64,000 bases of DNA from CAIVAT01 sp964387205 (GCA_964387205.1 CAYLVY010000005.1:1-64000), one strand, 5' to 3'; counted from the stretch's first letter, positions 33,815-43,882 are shown. A program made the numbers and translations. The notes: generated by a model from the letters alone, not told the origin.

Positions 33815-34849
33815 ATGGCATTGCTCGATTTCGTGAATACCAAAGGGTACAAGCTGTTCATGTCCAGACTCTACGGCTTAGGCGCATCAGTTGTGATCAT
33901 TGGTGCATTGTTCAAGATCAACCATTATCCCGGAGCAGACATCATGCTGATCGTAGGACTTGGAACAGAGTCCCTTATCTTTTTCTTTTCCGCTTTTGAA
34001 AAGCCACCGAAGGATTTCGACTGGAGCCTTGTCTATCCTCAATTCAGCCTCGGAGAAGAAAGCAAACCCCTCGAAATGGTTTCAAAGACGATGAAAGGTG
34101 ACAGCGTGACCCAGGAGTTGGATAAAATGATGGAAAAAGCCAAAATCGGACCGGAACTGATAGAAAGCCTGGGCTCGGGATTGAAAAATTTAACGGATAC
34201 TACTTCCAAACTGTCCAACGTGGCAGACGCGAGCCTGGCCAACGACAAATATGTCAATACCATGAAGTCGGCTACAGAATCGGTTACCCAGTTAAATGAA
34301 TCCTACAGGAAGACTGCCCATACCATGGAACAAAGCGTCCAGGCCAATCAGGAACAGTTAACCCATATAAAGGCTACATCCCAAAACGCAGCCGGCCTTG
34401 CCAGCGTTTTTAAGGAAGCCAGTGAATCGATGAAAGAGGATGTCCGTGCCAACAAGGCATTTGCCGATACTCTAAACACGGTAACCTCTTCAGCCAACCA
34501 GTTTGTACAGAAATATAAGGAATCGACCGACATGCTGGCCAGGGCTGCCGAAGCCGTTCAGGCCCAGTCGGAAGGCGGAAATAATTATAGCAAGGAGTTG
34601 CAAAAGATATCTAAAAATCTTTCCGCACTGAACGCCTTATATGAAATGCATCTTCAGGGTTCCAACCAGCAAATGGAAAATACACGGAAATATAATGATG
34701 TCCTGACCAGGTTTTCCTCCAACCTTACGGAATCGATAGCCAATACCGAAAAGTTTAAAGCGGAAGTCGATAACCTGACAAAAAATATCGCTTCACTGAA
34801 TAAAGTTTACGGGAACATGCTTTCGGCAATGAGCCTTGGTGGAAAATAA
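33815..34849 (+). CDS. gldL: T9SS motor protein GldL/PorL
   Basis: Inner-membrane part of the proton-driven GldLM motor of the T9SS (five GldL around two GldM in known structures). It has 344 residues. Two N-terminal helices are at about 21-35 and 42-60 (MLIVGLGTESLIFFFSAFEK); the conserved Glu inside helix 2 (GTES) is the proposed proton site. A long cytoplasmic coiled region fills residues 90-340. It lies 44 nt after gldK and 32 nt before gldM. Confidence 0.94.
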   Translation: MALLDFVNTKGYKLFMSRLYGLGASVVIIGALFKINHYPGADIMLIVGLGTESLIFFFSAFEKPPKDFDWSLVYPQFSLGEESKPLEMVSKTMKGDSVTQELDKMMEKAKIGPELIESLGSGLKNLTDTTSKLSNVADASLANDKYVNTMKSATESVTQLNESYRKTAHTMEQSVQANQEQLTHIKATSQNAAGLASVFKEASESMKEDVRANKAFADTLNTVTSSANQFVQKYKESTDMLARAAEAVQAQSEGGNNYSKELQKISKNLSALNALYEMHLQGSNQQMENTRKYNDVLTRFSSNLTESIANTEKFKAEVDNLTKNIASLNKVYGNMLSAMSLGGK

Positions 34850-34881
34850 ACGGATCTTTGACTGTAAAATATAACTGATAC

Positions 34882-36489
34882 ATGGCTGGATATAAAGAGA
34901 CACCGAGGCAGAAAATGATCGGGATGATGTATCTCGTGCTGACTGCATTGCTCGCTTTGAATGTCTCCAAGCAAATTATGGATGCTTTCCTCGTGGTGAA
35001 CGAGAGCCTCGAAACAACCAACGAAAATTTCTCCCGAAAAATGGAGGGAACTTACTCCAAGTTCTTTTCACAATTTAAAATGAACGAGGAAAAGGTCGGG
35101 CCGTTCTATAAAAGGGCGGAACAGGCCAGGGCCTTGTCTGAAGAGTTGCTCCGATACATTGACAGTATCAAGTATGTGGTCATCATGAAGACGGAACGGC
35201 TTGAAAACCTCGACAGCGCCAAAATTAAACCTCTCAGCGAAATTCAGAAGATCGATAATTTTGACACGCCAACAGCTTATATGCATGGGAGTAAATCGGA
35301 CGGCAGCGGCGGTGAAGGTATGGTGCTCCGTAATAAGATCAAGGAATATAAGGAGAAAATGCTCCTGCTCGTTAATGAAAAATCCCGTGCGAGCATTAAA
35401 ATGGGAATCGATACGGAAGCCGAATACAAAAACCGCGATGATGAGCCTATTCAATGGCAAACCTACAACTTTTACCACACGATCCTTGCAGCTACCGTGA
35501 CGATCCTAAACGAGATAAAAGCTGAAGTAAAGAATATTGAATTCGATGTGGTCAACAGCATCTTTTCGGAAGTGAATGCCGAAGACTATAAATTCGATGT
35601 GATCAGGGCCAAGGTGATCCCGGAATCCCGTTTTGTTTTCTCCGGAGAAACCTACAACGCGGAGATTATCGTGGCTGCATACGAAACCAAGGGAAAACCG
35701 GTAGTAAAATGGGCACCCGGAGTAGACAGCCTGACCCCTGGTATGTTTGCAGGTGCAAGATCCATTGATGGAGAAGCAGGGGTTGTGAAACTCTCCATTC
35801 CTTCCGGAGGAGAAGGGCCCCAGCGTTTTGCAGGGTTAATCCAGGTGCTGGATCCCAATGGTCAGCCCAAAAATTATCATTTTAAAGATAATTATGTGGT
35901 TGCCCGACGGTCGGTCTCCATCTCGCCACAAGCCATGCTCGTCTTTTACCGCGGACTGGACAACCCTCTGAAAGTGGGTATCCCGGGTGGTGGTTCCGAT
36001 GTGAAGGTTGATATCACCCAGGGTACCGTGGTAAAAACCGACAGCAACTATGTGGTCAGAATTCCGGCAGGAATGAACCCATGGGCCACGGTCACGGTGA
36101 GTGCCGTGTATGATGATAAGCGGATCATCCTGGGATCCGAAAGATTCAAGGTTAAAATGGTCCCTCCCCCTAACATCCTTCTGAACGAACAAACCGAAAT
36201 GAGCATCAGCAAAGAGCAACTCAAATCCCGGGCTATCCTTTTTGCCAAAACCCCGTCGGGTTTTGACATGAATGCCAGATATAGCGTGACCTCCTTTACT
36301 TTTGAGACCATCGGTGCCGAAGGCAACTCCATCACAGTGAAAGGGACGGGCCGCGAATTTAACCGTGAAATGCAGGAACTTGTCGCAAGAGCACGACGCA
36401 ATCAACCCATCATCATCACCGATATAAAAGTTGATTGTCCGGATGGCCCGCGATTACTTACAGACAGGTTAATATATACCATTAAATAA
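34882..36489 (+). CDS. gldM: T9SS motor protein GldM/PorM
   Basis: Second half of the T9SS proton motor: one helix in the inner membrane and a long periplasmic part reaching the GldKN ring. It has 535 residues. The family start is AGYKETPRQKMIGMMYLVLT with the helix at about 12-28 (MIGMMYLVLTALLALNV). Periplasmic helical and beta domains follow, and the C-terminal end is beta-rich (about 320-535). Its stop codon overlaps the next frame's upstream ATG by one base (36489). Length fits the family. Confidence 0.94.
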   Translation: MAGYKETPRQKMIGMMYLVLTALLALNVSKQIMDAFLVVNESLETTNENFSRKMEGTYSKFFSQFKMNEEKVGPFYKRAEQARALSEELLRYIDSIKYVVIMKTERLENLDSAKIKPLSEIQKIDNFDTPTAYMHGSKSDGSGGEGMVLRNKIKEYKEKMLLLVNEKSRASIKMGIDTEAEYKNRDDEPIQWQTYNFYHTILAATVTILNEIKAEVKNIEFDVVNSIFSEVNAEDYKFDVIRAKVIPESRFVFSGETYNAEIIVAAYETKGKPVVKWAPGVDSLTPGMFAGARSIDGEAGVVKLSIPSGGEGPQRFAGLIQVLDPNGQPKNYHFKDNYVVARRSVSISPQAMLVFYRGLDNPLKVGIPGGGSDVKVDITQGTVVKTDSNYVVRIPAGMNPWATVTVSAVYDDKRIILGSERFKVKMVPPPNILLNEQTEMSISKEQLKSRAILFAKTPSGFDMNARYSVTSFTFETIGAEGNSITVKGTGREFNREMQELVARARRNQPIIITDIKVDCPDGPRLLTDRLIYTIK

Positions 36490-36515
36490 TGTTCACGCAT
36501 TATAATCTCTGCCTC

Positions 36516-37394
36516 ATGAAACCGATCAAGTTAATTATCTGCCTTGCTGTTCTTGTCTTCCTGGGTGGGAGCCTGGTCCACGGACAGCCAATTTCCAGTG
36601 CGGCGACCGATAAAAAACCAAGCGATGGCGTTTATGAAAAAAAGGCCATCGGGGAGATGAAACCGATCGAGTATCCTTATCTCAGGGAAAACGATGTGGT
36701 TTGGACCAAAAGGATATGGAGAAAAATTGACCTTCGCGAAAAGATCAACCAGCCCTTTTATTTCCCTGAAGAGCCCCAGGGTAAATGGATATCTTTTGCC
36801 CAGATGGTGTGGGAGGGCCTCCGCAGCGAAGCCATCACAGGATACCTCGGGGAAGATGAGGATTTCGACAAACCACAAAAGTTTGACAGCATCAGGCTAA
36901 GGTATGAGATTCATGATTCCATCCAAAATGATAATTATGATCCGACAGATCCTCAGAGTAAGCTCTACATACCCAGGGATGAATCTTTTTCCACCACCGA
37001 GATCAAACAGTTACATATAAAGGAAGACTACTATTTCGACCGGCAACGGTCGGAATTTGAAGTCCGGATTATTGGTATATGCCTGGTAAGGATCACCAAT
37101 ACACCCGGGACAGGCATACCCCGTACTCAATATGTTACCTGGATCCACTACCCCAGTTGTCGCGAATATTTCTCCAAGCACGAGGTGTTCAATTTTAAAA
37201 ACGGGGTAGCGGGGAGGCTCAGCTACGACGATATTCTCCAGAAAAGGATGTTCTCCAGTATTATATATAAAGAGGAGAATGTTTACAATCGGCCCATTGT
37301 CCTGTATGCCACCAATCCGGTCGACCAACTGTATGAATCTGAACGCATCAAGGAGGAGTTGAGAAAATTTGAATCAAACCTCTGGGAGTATTAG
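36516..37394 (+). CDS. gldN: T9SS ring protein GldN/PorN
   Basis: Periplasmic partner of GldK/PorK in the T9SS ring, needed for secretion. It has 292 residues from the ATG at 36516, which gives a standard signal peptide (LIICLAVLVFLGGSLVHGQP); a longer frame begins at 36489. Conserved segments include NDVVWTKRIWRKIDLREKIN, WISFAQMVWEG, and TYVTW-like QYVTWIHYPSCREYF. It is the last gene of the porP-gldKLMN locus; recG follows with its own -7 box. Confidence 0.92.
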   Translation: MKPIKLIICLAVLVFLGGSLVHGQPISSAATDKKPSDGVYEKKAIGEMKPIEYPYLRENDVVWTKRIWRKIDLREKINQPFYFPEEPQGKWISFAQMVWEGLRSEAITGYLGEDEDFDKPQKFDSIRLRYEIHDSIQNDNYDPTDPQSKLYIPRDESFSTTEIKQLHIKEDYYFDRQRSEFEVRIIGICLVRITNTPGTGIPRTQYVTWIHYPSCREYFSKHEVFNFKNGVAGRLSYDDILQKRMFSSIIYKEENVYNRPIVLYATNPVDQLYESERIKEELRKFESNLWEY

Positions 37395-37424
37395 CCTTCG
37401 TCCTCTCCGGCGGATATGAATTTT

Positions 37425-37432
37425 CTATCTTT
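37425..37432 (+). promoter_or_regulatory. -7 box of recG
   Basis: TATCTTTG followed by C, a perfect TAnnTTTG box 23 nt before the recG ATG at 37456. It suggests that recG is transcribed separately from the T9SS genes. Confidence 0.5.
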
Positions 37433-37455
37433 GCCATCAGGTAATCCCCTATGTG

Positions 37456-39561
37456 ATGGCAACTGCATTCCTGGATACCCCGGTTGAATTTCTTAAAGGC
37501 GTTGGCCCGGCAAGGGCGGGGATGCTCAACAAGGAGTTGGGCATTTTCTCTTTCCGGGACCTGCTTCAAACCTATCCGTTCCGGTATGTAGACCGGACAA
37601 AATTCACCCGGATTGCCAATATCAGCGGCGAAGCACTCTTTATCCAGGTCAGGGCAAAACTTATCCGCGTTCAGAAAGCCGGAAATGAAAGGCATCAACG
37701 GGTCATTGCTACTGTGGCTGATGGTTCGGGCGAAATGGACCTGGTTTGGTTTCAGGGCGCCCGGTGGGTGCTTGATATGCTTACACCAAGGCAGGAATAT
37801 ATCATTTTTGGTAAACCAACCCTCTTTAACGGCCGATGGAACATTGCCCATCCCGAACTTGAAATACCCCCTGAACAGCCGTTGCCGCTGAATGAGAAAA
37901 TCAGGCCGGTCTATAATTCCACGGAAAAATTAAAGTCAAAAGGACTCGATTCACGCGGGATCAGCCGGCTTGTGAAAACATTGCTGCTGAGCGACCGGTT
38001 TGAGGTGGAAGAAAACCTGACCCCGCCTATCTTAGAAAACCTTCGCCTCATCGGCCGCCGGGATGCCTTTCTGAATATTCATTTCCCCCAAAGCCCTGAT
38101 TTATTGCTCAAGGCATCCAACCGGCTGAAATTCGAAGAACTTTTTTTTCTTCAGCTCAGGTTACTGCGCCTGAGAGCCGGGAGGAACAAACTGATAAAAG
38201 GTCATGTTTTTGAGCATATCGGCCATTATGTCAATCAGTTTTATCACCACCATCTTACCTTTGAACTTACCGAAGCACAGAAAAAAGTGATCAGGGAGAT
38301 CAGGGCCGACCTTCGGTCGGGAAGGCAAATGAACCGGTTGCTCCAGGGGGATGTCGGGAGCGGAAAAACCATCGTGGCGCTCATGGCTATGCTGATCGCC
38401 CTTGATAATCAATTCCAGGCTTGCCTGATGGCCCCAACCGAAATTCTCGCGCAGCAACATTTCCAGACAATCAACACTATGCTGACCGGACTGGATGTGG
38501 AAGTCCGGCTGCTGACCGGTTCAACCCGCGCTGCAGAACGCAAATCCATCAGGGAGATGCTCCTCCATGGTTCACTTCCGGTGCTGATCGGTACCCATGC
38601 ACTGATTGAAGAGGATGTACAGTTCCGTCGACTGGGATTGGTCGTAATCGATGAACAGCACCGGTTCGGGGTTGCCCAGCGGGCCCGACTATGGGAAAAA
38701 AATGAGGTTACACCTCACGTATTGGTCATGACGGCTACACCGATACCACGCACCCTCGCCATGACCCTTTACGGTGATCTGGACAACTCGGTGATCGATC
38801 AGCTTCCGCCGGGGAGGAAACCGGTGGTTACCCGTCATTTGTTCGAAAATCAACGAGGCAGTGTATACTCCTTTGTCCGTCAGAAAATCACTGAAGGTCG
38901 CCAGGTATATATCGTATTTCCCATTATTCAGGAATCGGAAAAACTTGACCTTCAAAATCTGGAAGAGGGCTATCGCGCCATCCTGGAAGTTTTTCCTCAA
39001 CCGGCCTACAAGGTCAGTATGGTACATGGAAAGATGCATCAAAGGGAAAAAGATGCCGCCATGAGACATTTTAAAGAGGGGGAGACTCAGATCATGGTCG
39101 CCACCACCGTCATTGAAGTGGGTGTCGACGTCCCGAATGCCAATGTGATGGTGATCGAAAATGCGGAGAGGTTCGGATTATCCCAATTGCACCAACTGCG
39201 TGGAAGGGTCGGACGGGGAGCAGACCAGTCATACTGTATCTTACTCAGTAAACCGGAATTATCTGGTGAAGCAAAAACCAGGCTGCACACGATGGTAACG
39301 ACCTCAGATGGCTTTAAAATTGCCGAGACAGACCTTCGCCTGCGTGGACCGGGCGACATTCAGGGTACGCAGCAAAGCGGTATCCCCGATCTGAAAATTG
39401 CCGATATCATCAGGGATGAAAAACTGGTGCGGTATACCAGAAATCTTGCCTCGGGCATCATCCGCGAGGATCCGCTGCTGGTGATGGAAAAAAATGCCAT
39501 TTTGTCGCGACATCTTACCCTTATCGACCGCAGGCACCAAAATTGGGGAGGGATTTCCTGA
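37456..39561 (+). CDS. recG: ATP-dependent DNA helicase RecG
   Basis: Superfamily 2 helicase that remodels stalled replication forks and Holliday junctions. It has 701 residues. The N-terminal wedge/OB domain is at about 50-150, Walker A in LLQGDVGSGKTIVALMAM, the DEQH box in VVIDEQHRFGVAQRARLW, motif III-like VMTATPIPRTLAMTLYG, and the C-terminal QLRGRVGRGADQSYC, then the TRG-type DLRLRGPGDIQGTQQSG. A GTG directly before the ATG is an alternative start. Length is normal. Confidence 0.95.
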   Translation: MATAFLDTPVEFLKGVGPARAGMLNKELGIFSFRDLLQTYPFRYVDRTKFTRIANISGEALFIQVRAKLIRVQKAGNERHQRVIATVADGSGEMDLVWFQGARWVLDMLTPRQEYIIFGKPTLFNGRWNIAHPELEIPPEQPLPLNEKIRPVYNSTEKLKSKGLDSRGISRLVKTLLLSDRFEVEENLTPPILENLRLIGRRDAFLNIHFPQSPDLLLKASNRLKFEELFFLQLRLLRLRAGRNKLIKGHVFEHIGHYVNQFYHHHLTFELTEAQKKVIREIRADLRSGRQMNRLLQGDVGSGKTIVALMAMLIALDNQFQACLMAPTEILAQQHFQTINTMLTGLDVEVRLLTGSTRAAERKSIREMLLHGSLPVLIGTHALIEEDVQFRRLGLVVIDEQHRFGVAQRARLWEKNEVTPHVLVMTATPIPRTLAMTLYGDLDNSVIDQLPPGRKPVVTRHLFENQRGSVYSFVRQKITEGRQVYIVFPIIQESEKLDLQNLEEGYRAILEVFPQPAYKVSMVHGKMHQREKDAAMRHFKEGETQIMVATTVIEVGVDVPNANVMVIENAERFGLSQLHQLRGRVGRGADQSYCILLSKPELSGEAKTRLHTMVTTSDGFKIAETDLRLRGPGDIQGTQQSGIPDLKIADIIRDEKLVRYTRNLASGIIREDPLLVMEKNAILSRHLTLIDRRHQNWGGIS

Positions 39562-39581
39562 CTTTCCTCCGCTTTTATTGC

Positions 39582-39589
39582 TAATTTTG
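39582..39589 (+). promoter_or_regulatory. -7 box of pheT
   Basis: TAATTTTG, a TAnnTTTG match 20 nt before the pheT ATG at 39610. Confidence 0.45.
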
Positions 39590-39609
39590 TCCCCTTAATC
39601 ACAATATCC

Positions 39610-42123
39610 ATGAAGATTTCCTATAACTGGCTCCGGGAATACCTTTCTGTTGACATTCCACCTGACAGGGTGGCGGAAATGATGACAGGGTGCGGTCTCG
39701 AGGTGGAAGCCACCGAAACATTTGAAACGGTCAGGGGAGGATTGCGCGGTGTGGTCACCGGGAAAGTGCGGACATGCATCATCCATCCCAACTCCGATCA
39801 TCTGAGCATCACTACGGTGGATGTGGGAAAGGAGGAACCCCTCCGGATCGTTTGCGGCGCATCGAATGTAGCTGCCGGTCAGAAAGTAGCAGTGGCCACT
39901 ATTGGTACACGCCTTTTTTTCGGTGACAAAGAGATCGTTATACAAAAAACCAGGATCCGGGGCGAGGTATCGGAGGGGATGATCTGTGCAGAGGATGAAC
40001 TGGGCATCGGAACTTCGCATGCAGGTATCCTGGTGCTTCCCGATGATACTCCGGTTGGTCTCCCTGCAGCTTCCTTATTCGGAATAGAAGAAGATACCGT
40101 CTTTTCTGTCGGCCTGACCCCAAACCGGGTGGACGCTGCTTCCCACCTTGGAGTTGCCCGCGACCTGGTGGCAGTCTATAACAACCATGGAGCCGATCAT
40201 CCGGCAAACATCCGCCACGAAAAACTGATGATGCCGGATCTCGAAGAGATTAATTCAGTGCAACCGGGCCTGGCCATCGGGATCAGGATCGATGATCCGG
40301 TGGGCTGCCGTCGCTACTCAGGCCTGACCATCTCGGGTATCAGGGTGGCGCCGTCACCGGCATGGCTTTGCAACCGTCTCACAGCCGTCGGCCTCCGCCC
40401 GATCAACAATATCGTGGATATTACCAACTACGTGCTGATGGAAATGGGTCAGCCGCTCCACGCCTTCGATGCGGATAAGATTGCCGGCGAAACCATCGTA
40501 GTCCGAAAATACCCGGATCAAACCCGTTTCGTCACCCTGGATGAGGCAGAGCGAAAACTTACAGGACAGGATCTGATGATCTGTGACACCGAAAAACCAT
40601 TGTGCATTGCCGGTGTCTTCGGTGGCATCGAATCGGGAGTTACTGAAACTACCGTTAACCTCTTTCTGGAGAGCGCCTGCTTCGATCCGGTGCATATCCG
40701 GAGGACTTCCCGCTATCATGGATTGCAAACGGATGCCTCTTTCCGTTTTGAAAGGGGGAGTGATGCCGATATTACCGTTGCGGCCCTTAAAAGAGCTGCC
40801 GTTTTGGTACTCCGACTGGCAGGAGGTGTCATTACTTCCGGTATCCTGGATGTCTATCCCAATCCCGTACCTCACAGCCGCGTTTCCCTTTCTTTCCATC
40901 ATCTCGACCGTTTGACCGGTAAAAAGCTCGACCGGAATGTGGTCCGCCATATTCTGGAGAACCTCGGAATTAAAGTGGTGGCAGAAAAGATTTCCGGCGA
41001 ATATCAATTGCCAGATGGAACGATCAGGCCCGCCGATACTATCCTGGAACTTGATATTCCGGCAGCCAAAGTAGATGTGACACGAGAGGCCGATGTGATC
41101 GAGGAGATACTGAGGATATATGGCTATAACAATATCGAATTCCCCGCACAGTTGAGGATATCCCCCTCTCAGTCTCCGGTGCCTGACCCTGAAAGGTTAC
41201 TCGATGTGATTTCTGAATTGCTCGTATCCAACGGGTTCTTTGAAATGATGAACAACTCCCTGACGCGGTCATCATATTATGAGGGCTTATCCGGCTATCC
41301 GGATCACGATACAGTGAAAATCCTGAACCCGATCAGCCGCGACCTGGATATAATGCGCCGTAACCTGTTATTCGGCGGTCTGGAGAGTGTGGCCCGGAAC
41401 CTGAACAGAAGAAGCAACGACCTGAAATTGTTTGAATTAGGCAGGGTTTACAACCGTTCTGACAGGCAGGGGCTGCCCCTTCCGGGATATCGGGAGGAAA
41501 ACAGGCTTCTGATGATCGCTACCGGTGTGAATCAGCATGAGAACTGGAATCATCCGAAGGAGCCTGTCAGTTTTTTCGATCTGAAAGCGGTCTTAAACAT
41601 GATCCTTCAGCGTGTCGGGTTCCCGGTCGAAAAACTGATCATTCAGCCTGGCCAAAACCCTTTACTGACGGAGTGTCTGGAATATCTTTATGATGGTGCA
41701 CTAATAGCTACGACAGGAATGGTATCCCCTGAACTACTGGAAAAATTCGATATCAGGCAGCCGGTTTTTGCGTCGGCATTGGATTGGGATCAATTGCTCG
41801 CCCATTTGCCGGACAGACCGGTCATTTTCAGGGGCCTGCCCCGTTTTCCGGAGGTGCGTCGTGATCTTGCCCTGGTGGTGGATGGTTCTGTTACATACGA
41901 TGAAATGGAGTCCCTGGCTTTCAGAACGGAAAAGAAATTTTTACGGAAAGTGGGCCTTTTCGATGTTTATGAGGGAGAAAAGATCGGCGCTGGCCTGAAA
42001 TCCTATGCCATGAGCTTTATTCTTCAGGATGATGAGAAGACACTGACAGATAAAGATATTGAAAAAGCAATGGAGAGGCTGACGAACGCCTTTAAGGAAA
42101 AATTCAATGCCCGGTTGAGGTAA
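39610..42123 (+). CDS. pheT: Phenylalanine-tRNA ligase beta subunit
   Basis: Large subunit of the PheRS tetramer, which charges tRNA-Phe; the alpha subunit (pheS) is not adjacent, as is common in Bacteroidota. It has 837 residues. Domain order seen: N-terminal tRNA-binding OB domain (about 40-150), B3/4 editing domain around 210-385, the B5 domain around 410-485, the catalytic-like core, and the C-terminal anticodon-binding ferredoxin-like domain (about 740-837, FPEVRRDLALVVDGSVTYDE). The start KISYNWLREYLSVDIPPDRV is typical. Confidence 0.96.
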   Translation: MKISYNWLREYLSVDIPPDRVAEMMTGCGLEVEATETFETVRGGLRGVVTGKVRTCIIHPNSDHLSITTVDVGKEEPLRIVCGASNVAAGQKVAVATIGTRLFFGDKEIVIQKTRIRGEVSEGMICAEDELGIGTSHAGILVLPDDTPVGLPAASLFGIEEDTVFSVGLTPNRVDAASHLGVARDLVAVYNNHGADHPANIRHEKLMMPDLEEINSVQPGLAIGIRIDDPVGCRRYSGLTISGIRVAPSPAWLCNRLTAVGLRPINNIVDITNYVLMEMGQPLHAFDADKIAGETIVVRKYPDQTRFVTLDEAERKLTGQDLMICDTEKPLCIAGVFGGIESGVTETTVNLFLESACFDPVHIRRTSRYHGLQTDASFRFERGSDADITVAALKRAAVLVLRLAGGVITSGILDVYPNPVPHSRVSLSFHHLDRLTGKKLDRNVVRHILENLGIKVVAEKISGEYQLPDGTIRPADTILELDIPAAKVDVTREADVIEEILRIYGYNNIEFPAQLRISPSQSPVPDPERLLDVISELLVSNGFFEMMNNSLTRSSYYEGLSGYPDHDTVKILNPISRDLDIMRRNLLFGGLESVARNLNRRSNDLKLFELGRVYNRSDRQGLPLPGYREENRLLMIATGVNQHENWNHPKEPVSFFDLKAVLNMILQRVGFPVEKLIIQPGQNPLLTECLEYLYDGALIATTGMVSPELLEKFDIRQPVFASALDWDQLLAHLPDRPVIFRGLPRFPEVRRDLALVVDGSVTYDEMESLAFRTEKKFLRKVGLFDVYEGEKIGAGLKSYAMSFILQDDEKTLTDKDIEKAMERLTNAFKEKFNARLR

Positions 42124-42132
42124 GAAAACGGT

Positions 42133-43362
42133 ATGGAAATTCAGGTTATCAAGCAAAGATTTGGGATTATTGGCCATTCTCCGTTGTTGGACAGGGCTAT
42201 CGATATTGCACGACAGGTTGCTCCAACCGATATCACGGTATTGGTGAGTGGGGAAAGCGGGACCGGGAAGGAGTTCTTTCCGAAAATCATCCACCAGTTA
42301 AGTTCCCGAAAGCACGGACCCTATATCGCCGTAAACTGTGGCGCTATTCCGGAAGGGACCATTGATTCCGAGCTCTTCGGCCATGAAAAAGGCTCTTTTA
42401 CCGGAGCGCATGAAGCCCGTAAAGGCTATTTTGAAGTAGTGGACGGCGGAACGATTTTTCTCGACGAAGTGGCAGAATTGCCATTGGGAACGCAAGTCAG
42501 GCTTTTGCGCGTGCTGGAAACGGGAGAGTTCTTAAGAGTGGGTTCTTCCCGTGTGCTGAAGACCAATGTGCGTGTTGTTGCAGCCACCAATGTCAATATT
42601 CCGGAATCAATCGGCCACGGGAAATTCAGGCAGGATCTGTATTATCGCCTGAATACCGTTCCGATCCACGTACCGGCTTTGCGGGAACGCACCGAGGATG
42701 TCTATCTTATCTTCAGGAAATTTGCGGCCGATTTTGCCGAAAAATATCGGATGCCGGCTATTTCACTCACACCGGATGCTCAGCACCTGCTGACCCATTA
42801 TCGATGGCCCGGTAATATCAGGCAACTGAAAAACATGACAGAACAGGTATCGATCATTGAAAAAAGCCGGGAGATTGATGCTGAAACCCTGCGCAAATAT
42901 ATACCGCAAAGTTATTCCACCGATCTGCCTGTGGTGTATAAGGGGGAGGATGCCTCACATTTTTCGGAAAGGGAGTTGTTATATAAGGTCCTTTTTGATA
43001 TGAAAAAGGATATGACCGACCTGAAAAAACTGGTGATGAACCTTCTCCGGAACGAAGATACACAATCCGGAAATATCGGTGAAAATACACGCCTGATTCA
43101 GAGGCTTTATGAGGATTTTGAACAGGCAAGGGAAAACGCTTCACCGGTTATTGTCCAGCCGGAAAGCAGGGTATTTGAGGAACCGGAAGCTATTCAGTTG
43201 CACGAAGAGGTTGAAGAGTCCCTTTCACTTGAGAAAAAGGAGATCGACTTTATTCGTCGGGCATTGAGCCGGCATGACGGGAAGCGAAAAGATGCCGCCA
43301 GGGAGCTTGGGATTTCCGAAAGGACGCTTTATCGAAAAATCAAGGAATATGGAATCGGGTAG
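42133..43362 (+). CDS. Sigma-54 dependent transcriptional activator without receiver domain
   Basis: AAA+ enhancer-binding protein that opens sigma-54 promoters, 409 residues. The AAA+ domain starts almost at the N-terminus (residues 10-240): Walker A GESGTGKE, the sigma-54 contact loop as GSFTGA (usual GAFTGA), Walker B GGTIFLDEVAELP, and R-finger region DLYYRLNTVPI. A linker of about 120 residues with little conservation follows, and a Fis-type helix-turn-helix closes it (DAARELGISERTLYRKIKEY). There is no receiver or sensor domain, so control must come from another protein or from expression. It sits in the conserved Bacteroidota group with lptE and secG; its last 14 nt overlap lptE. Confidence 0.9.
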   Translation: MEIQVIKQRFGIIGHSPLLDRAIDIARQVAPTDITVLVSGESGTGKEFFPKIIHQLSSRKHGPYIAVNCGAIPEGTIDSELFGHEKGSFTGAHEARKGYFEVVDGGTIFLDEVAELPLGTQVRLLRVLETGEFLRVGSSRVLKTNVRVVAATNVNIPESIGHGKFRQDLYYRLNTVPIHVPALRERTEDVYLIFRKFAADFAEKYRMPAISLTPDAQHLLTHYRWPGNIRQLKNMTEQVSIIEKSREIDAETLRKYIPQSYSTDLPVVYKGEDASHFSERELLYKVLFDMKKDMTDLKKLVMNLLRNEDTQSGNIGENTRLIQRLYEDFEQARENASPVIVQPESRVFEEPEAIQLHEEVEESLSLEKKEIDFIRRALSRHDGKRKDAARELGISERTLYRKIKEYGIG

Positions 43363-43882
43363 GGGTCTGAGGAGTGAATATCTGGTCTTCTTTTTTTTCA
43401 TGGCCGCCTTATGGGTGGCCGTCCCATCATGCAGGGTCAGTTATTCCTTTACTGGAGCGTCTATCTCACCGGAAGTCAAAACGGTGGCCATTGCCAATAT
43501 GCCCAATAATGCCGGGCTGGTGTTGCCCACTCTTTCACGCACCATTACGGATGCGCTGCGCGATTACTTCACCTCTCAGACAAACCTGGTACTCGTGGAC
43601 CGGAACGGGGACCTTTCGCTGGAAGGCTCTATTACCCAATATTCAGTTCAGCCAGTCGCCATCCAGGGAAATGAAACGGCAGCCCTGAACCGGTTGACCA
43701 TCGCCGTTTCTGTGAAATTTGTCAACAAAACCGATCCGAAACAAAATTGGGAGTCAAATTTCAGCCGTTACCAGGACTATTCCAGTTCACTCAACCTGGT
43801 GGCAGTTCAGGATGGCCTGATCAAGGAGATCACGGATCAGCTTGTACAGGATATATTCAATAAATCCGTGGTAAACTGGTAA
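43349..43882 (+). CDS. lptE: LPS assembly lipoprotein LptE family
   Basis: Outer-membrane partner of LptD in lipopolysaccharide export. It has 177 residues from the ATG at 43349, inside the end of the previous gene. A hydrophobic signal ends at VAVPSC, followed by RVSYSFTGASISPEVKTVAI, the usual start of the Bacteroidota LptE family. Central strands (LEGSITQYSVQPVAI) and the C-terminal LVQDIFNKSVVNW fit. Longer in-frame starts lie within the activator gene and are not used. Confidence 0.87.
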   Translation: MESGRGLRSEYLVFFFFMAALWVAVPSCRVSYSFTGASISPEVKTVAIANMPNNAGLVLPTLSRTITDALRDYFTSQTNLVLVDRNGDLSLEGSITQYSVQPVAIQGNETAALNRLTIAVSVKFVNKTDPKQNWESNFSRYQDYSSSLNLVAVQDGLIKEITDQLVQDIFNKSVVNW

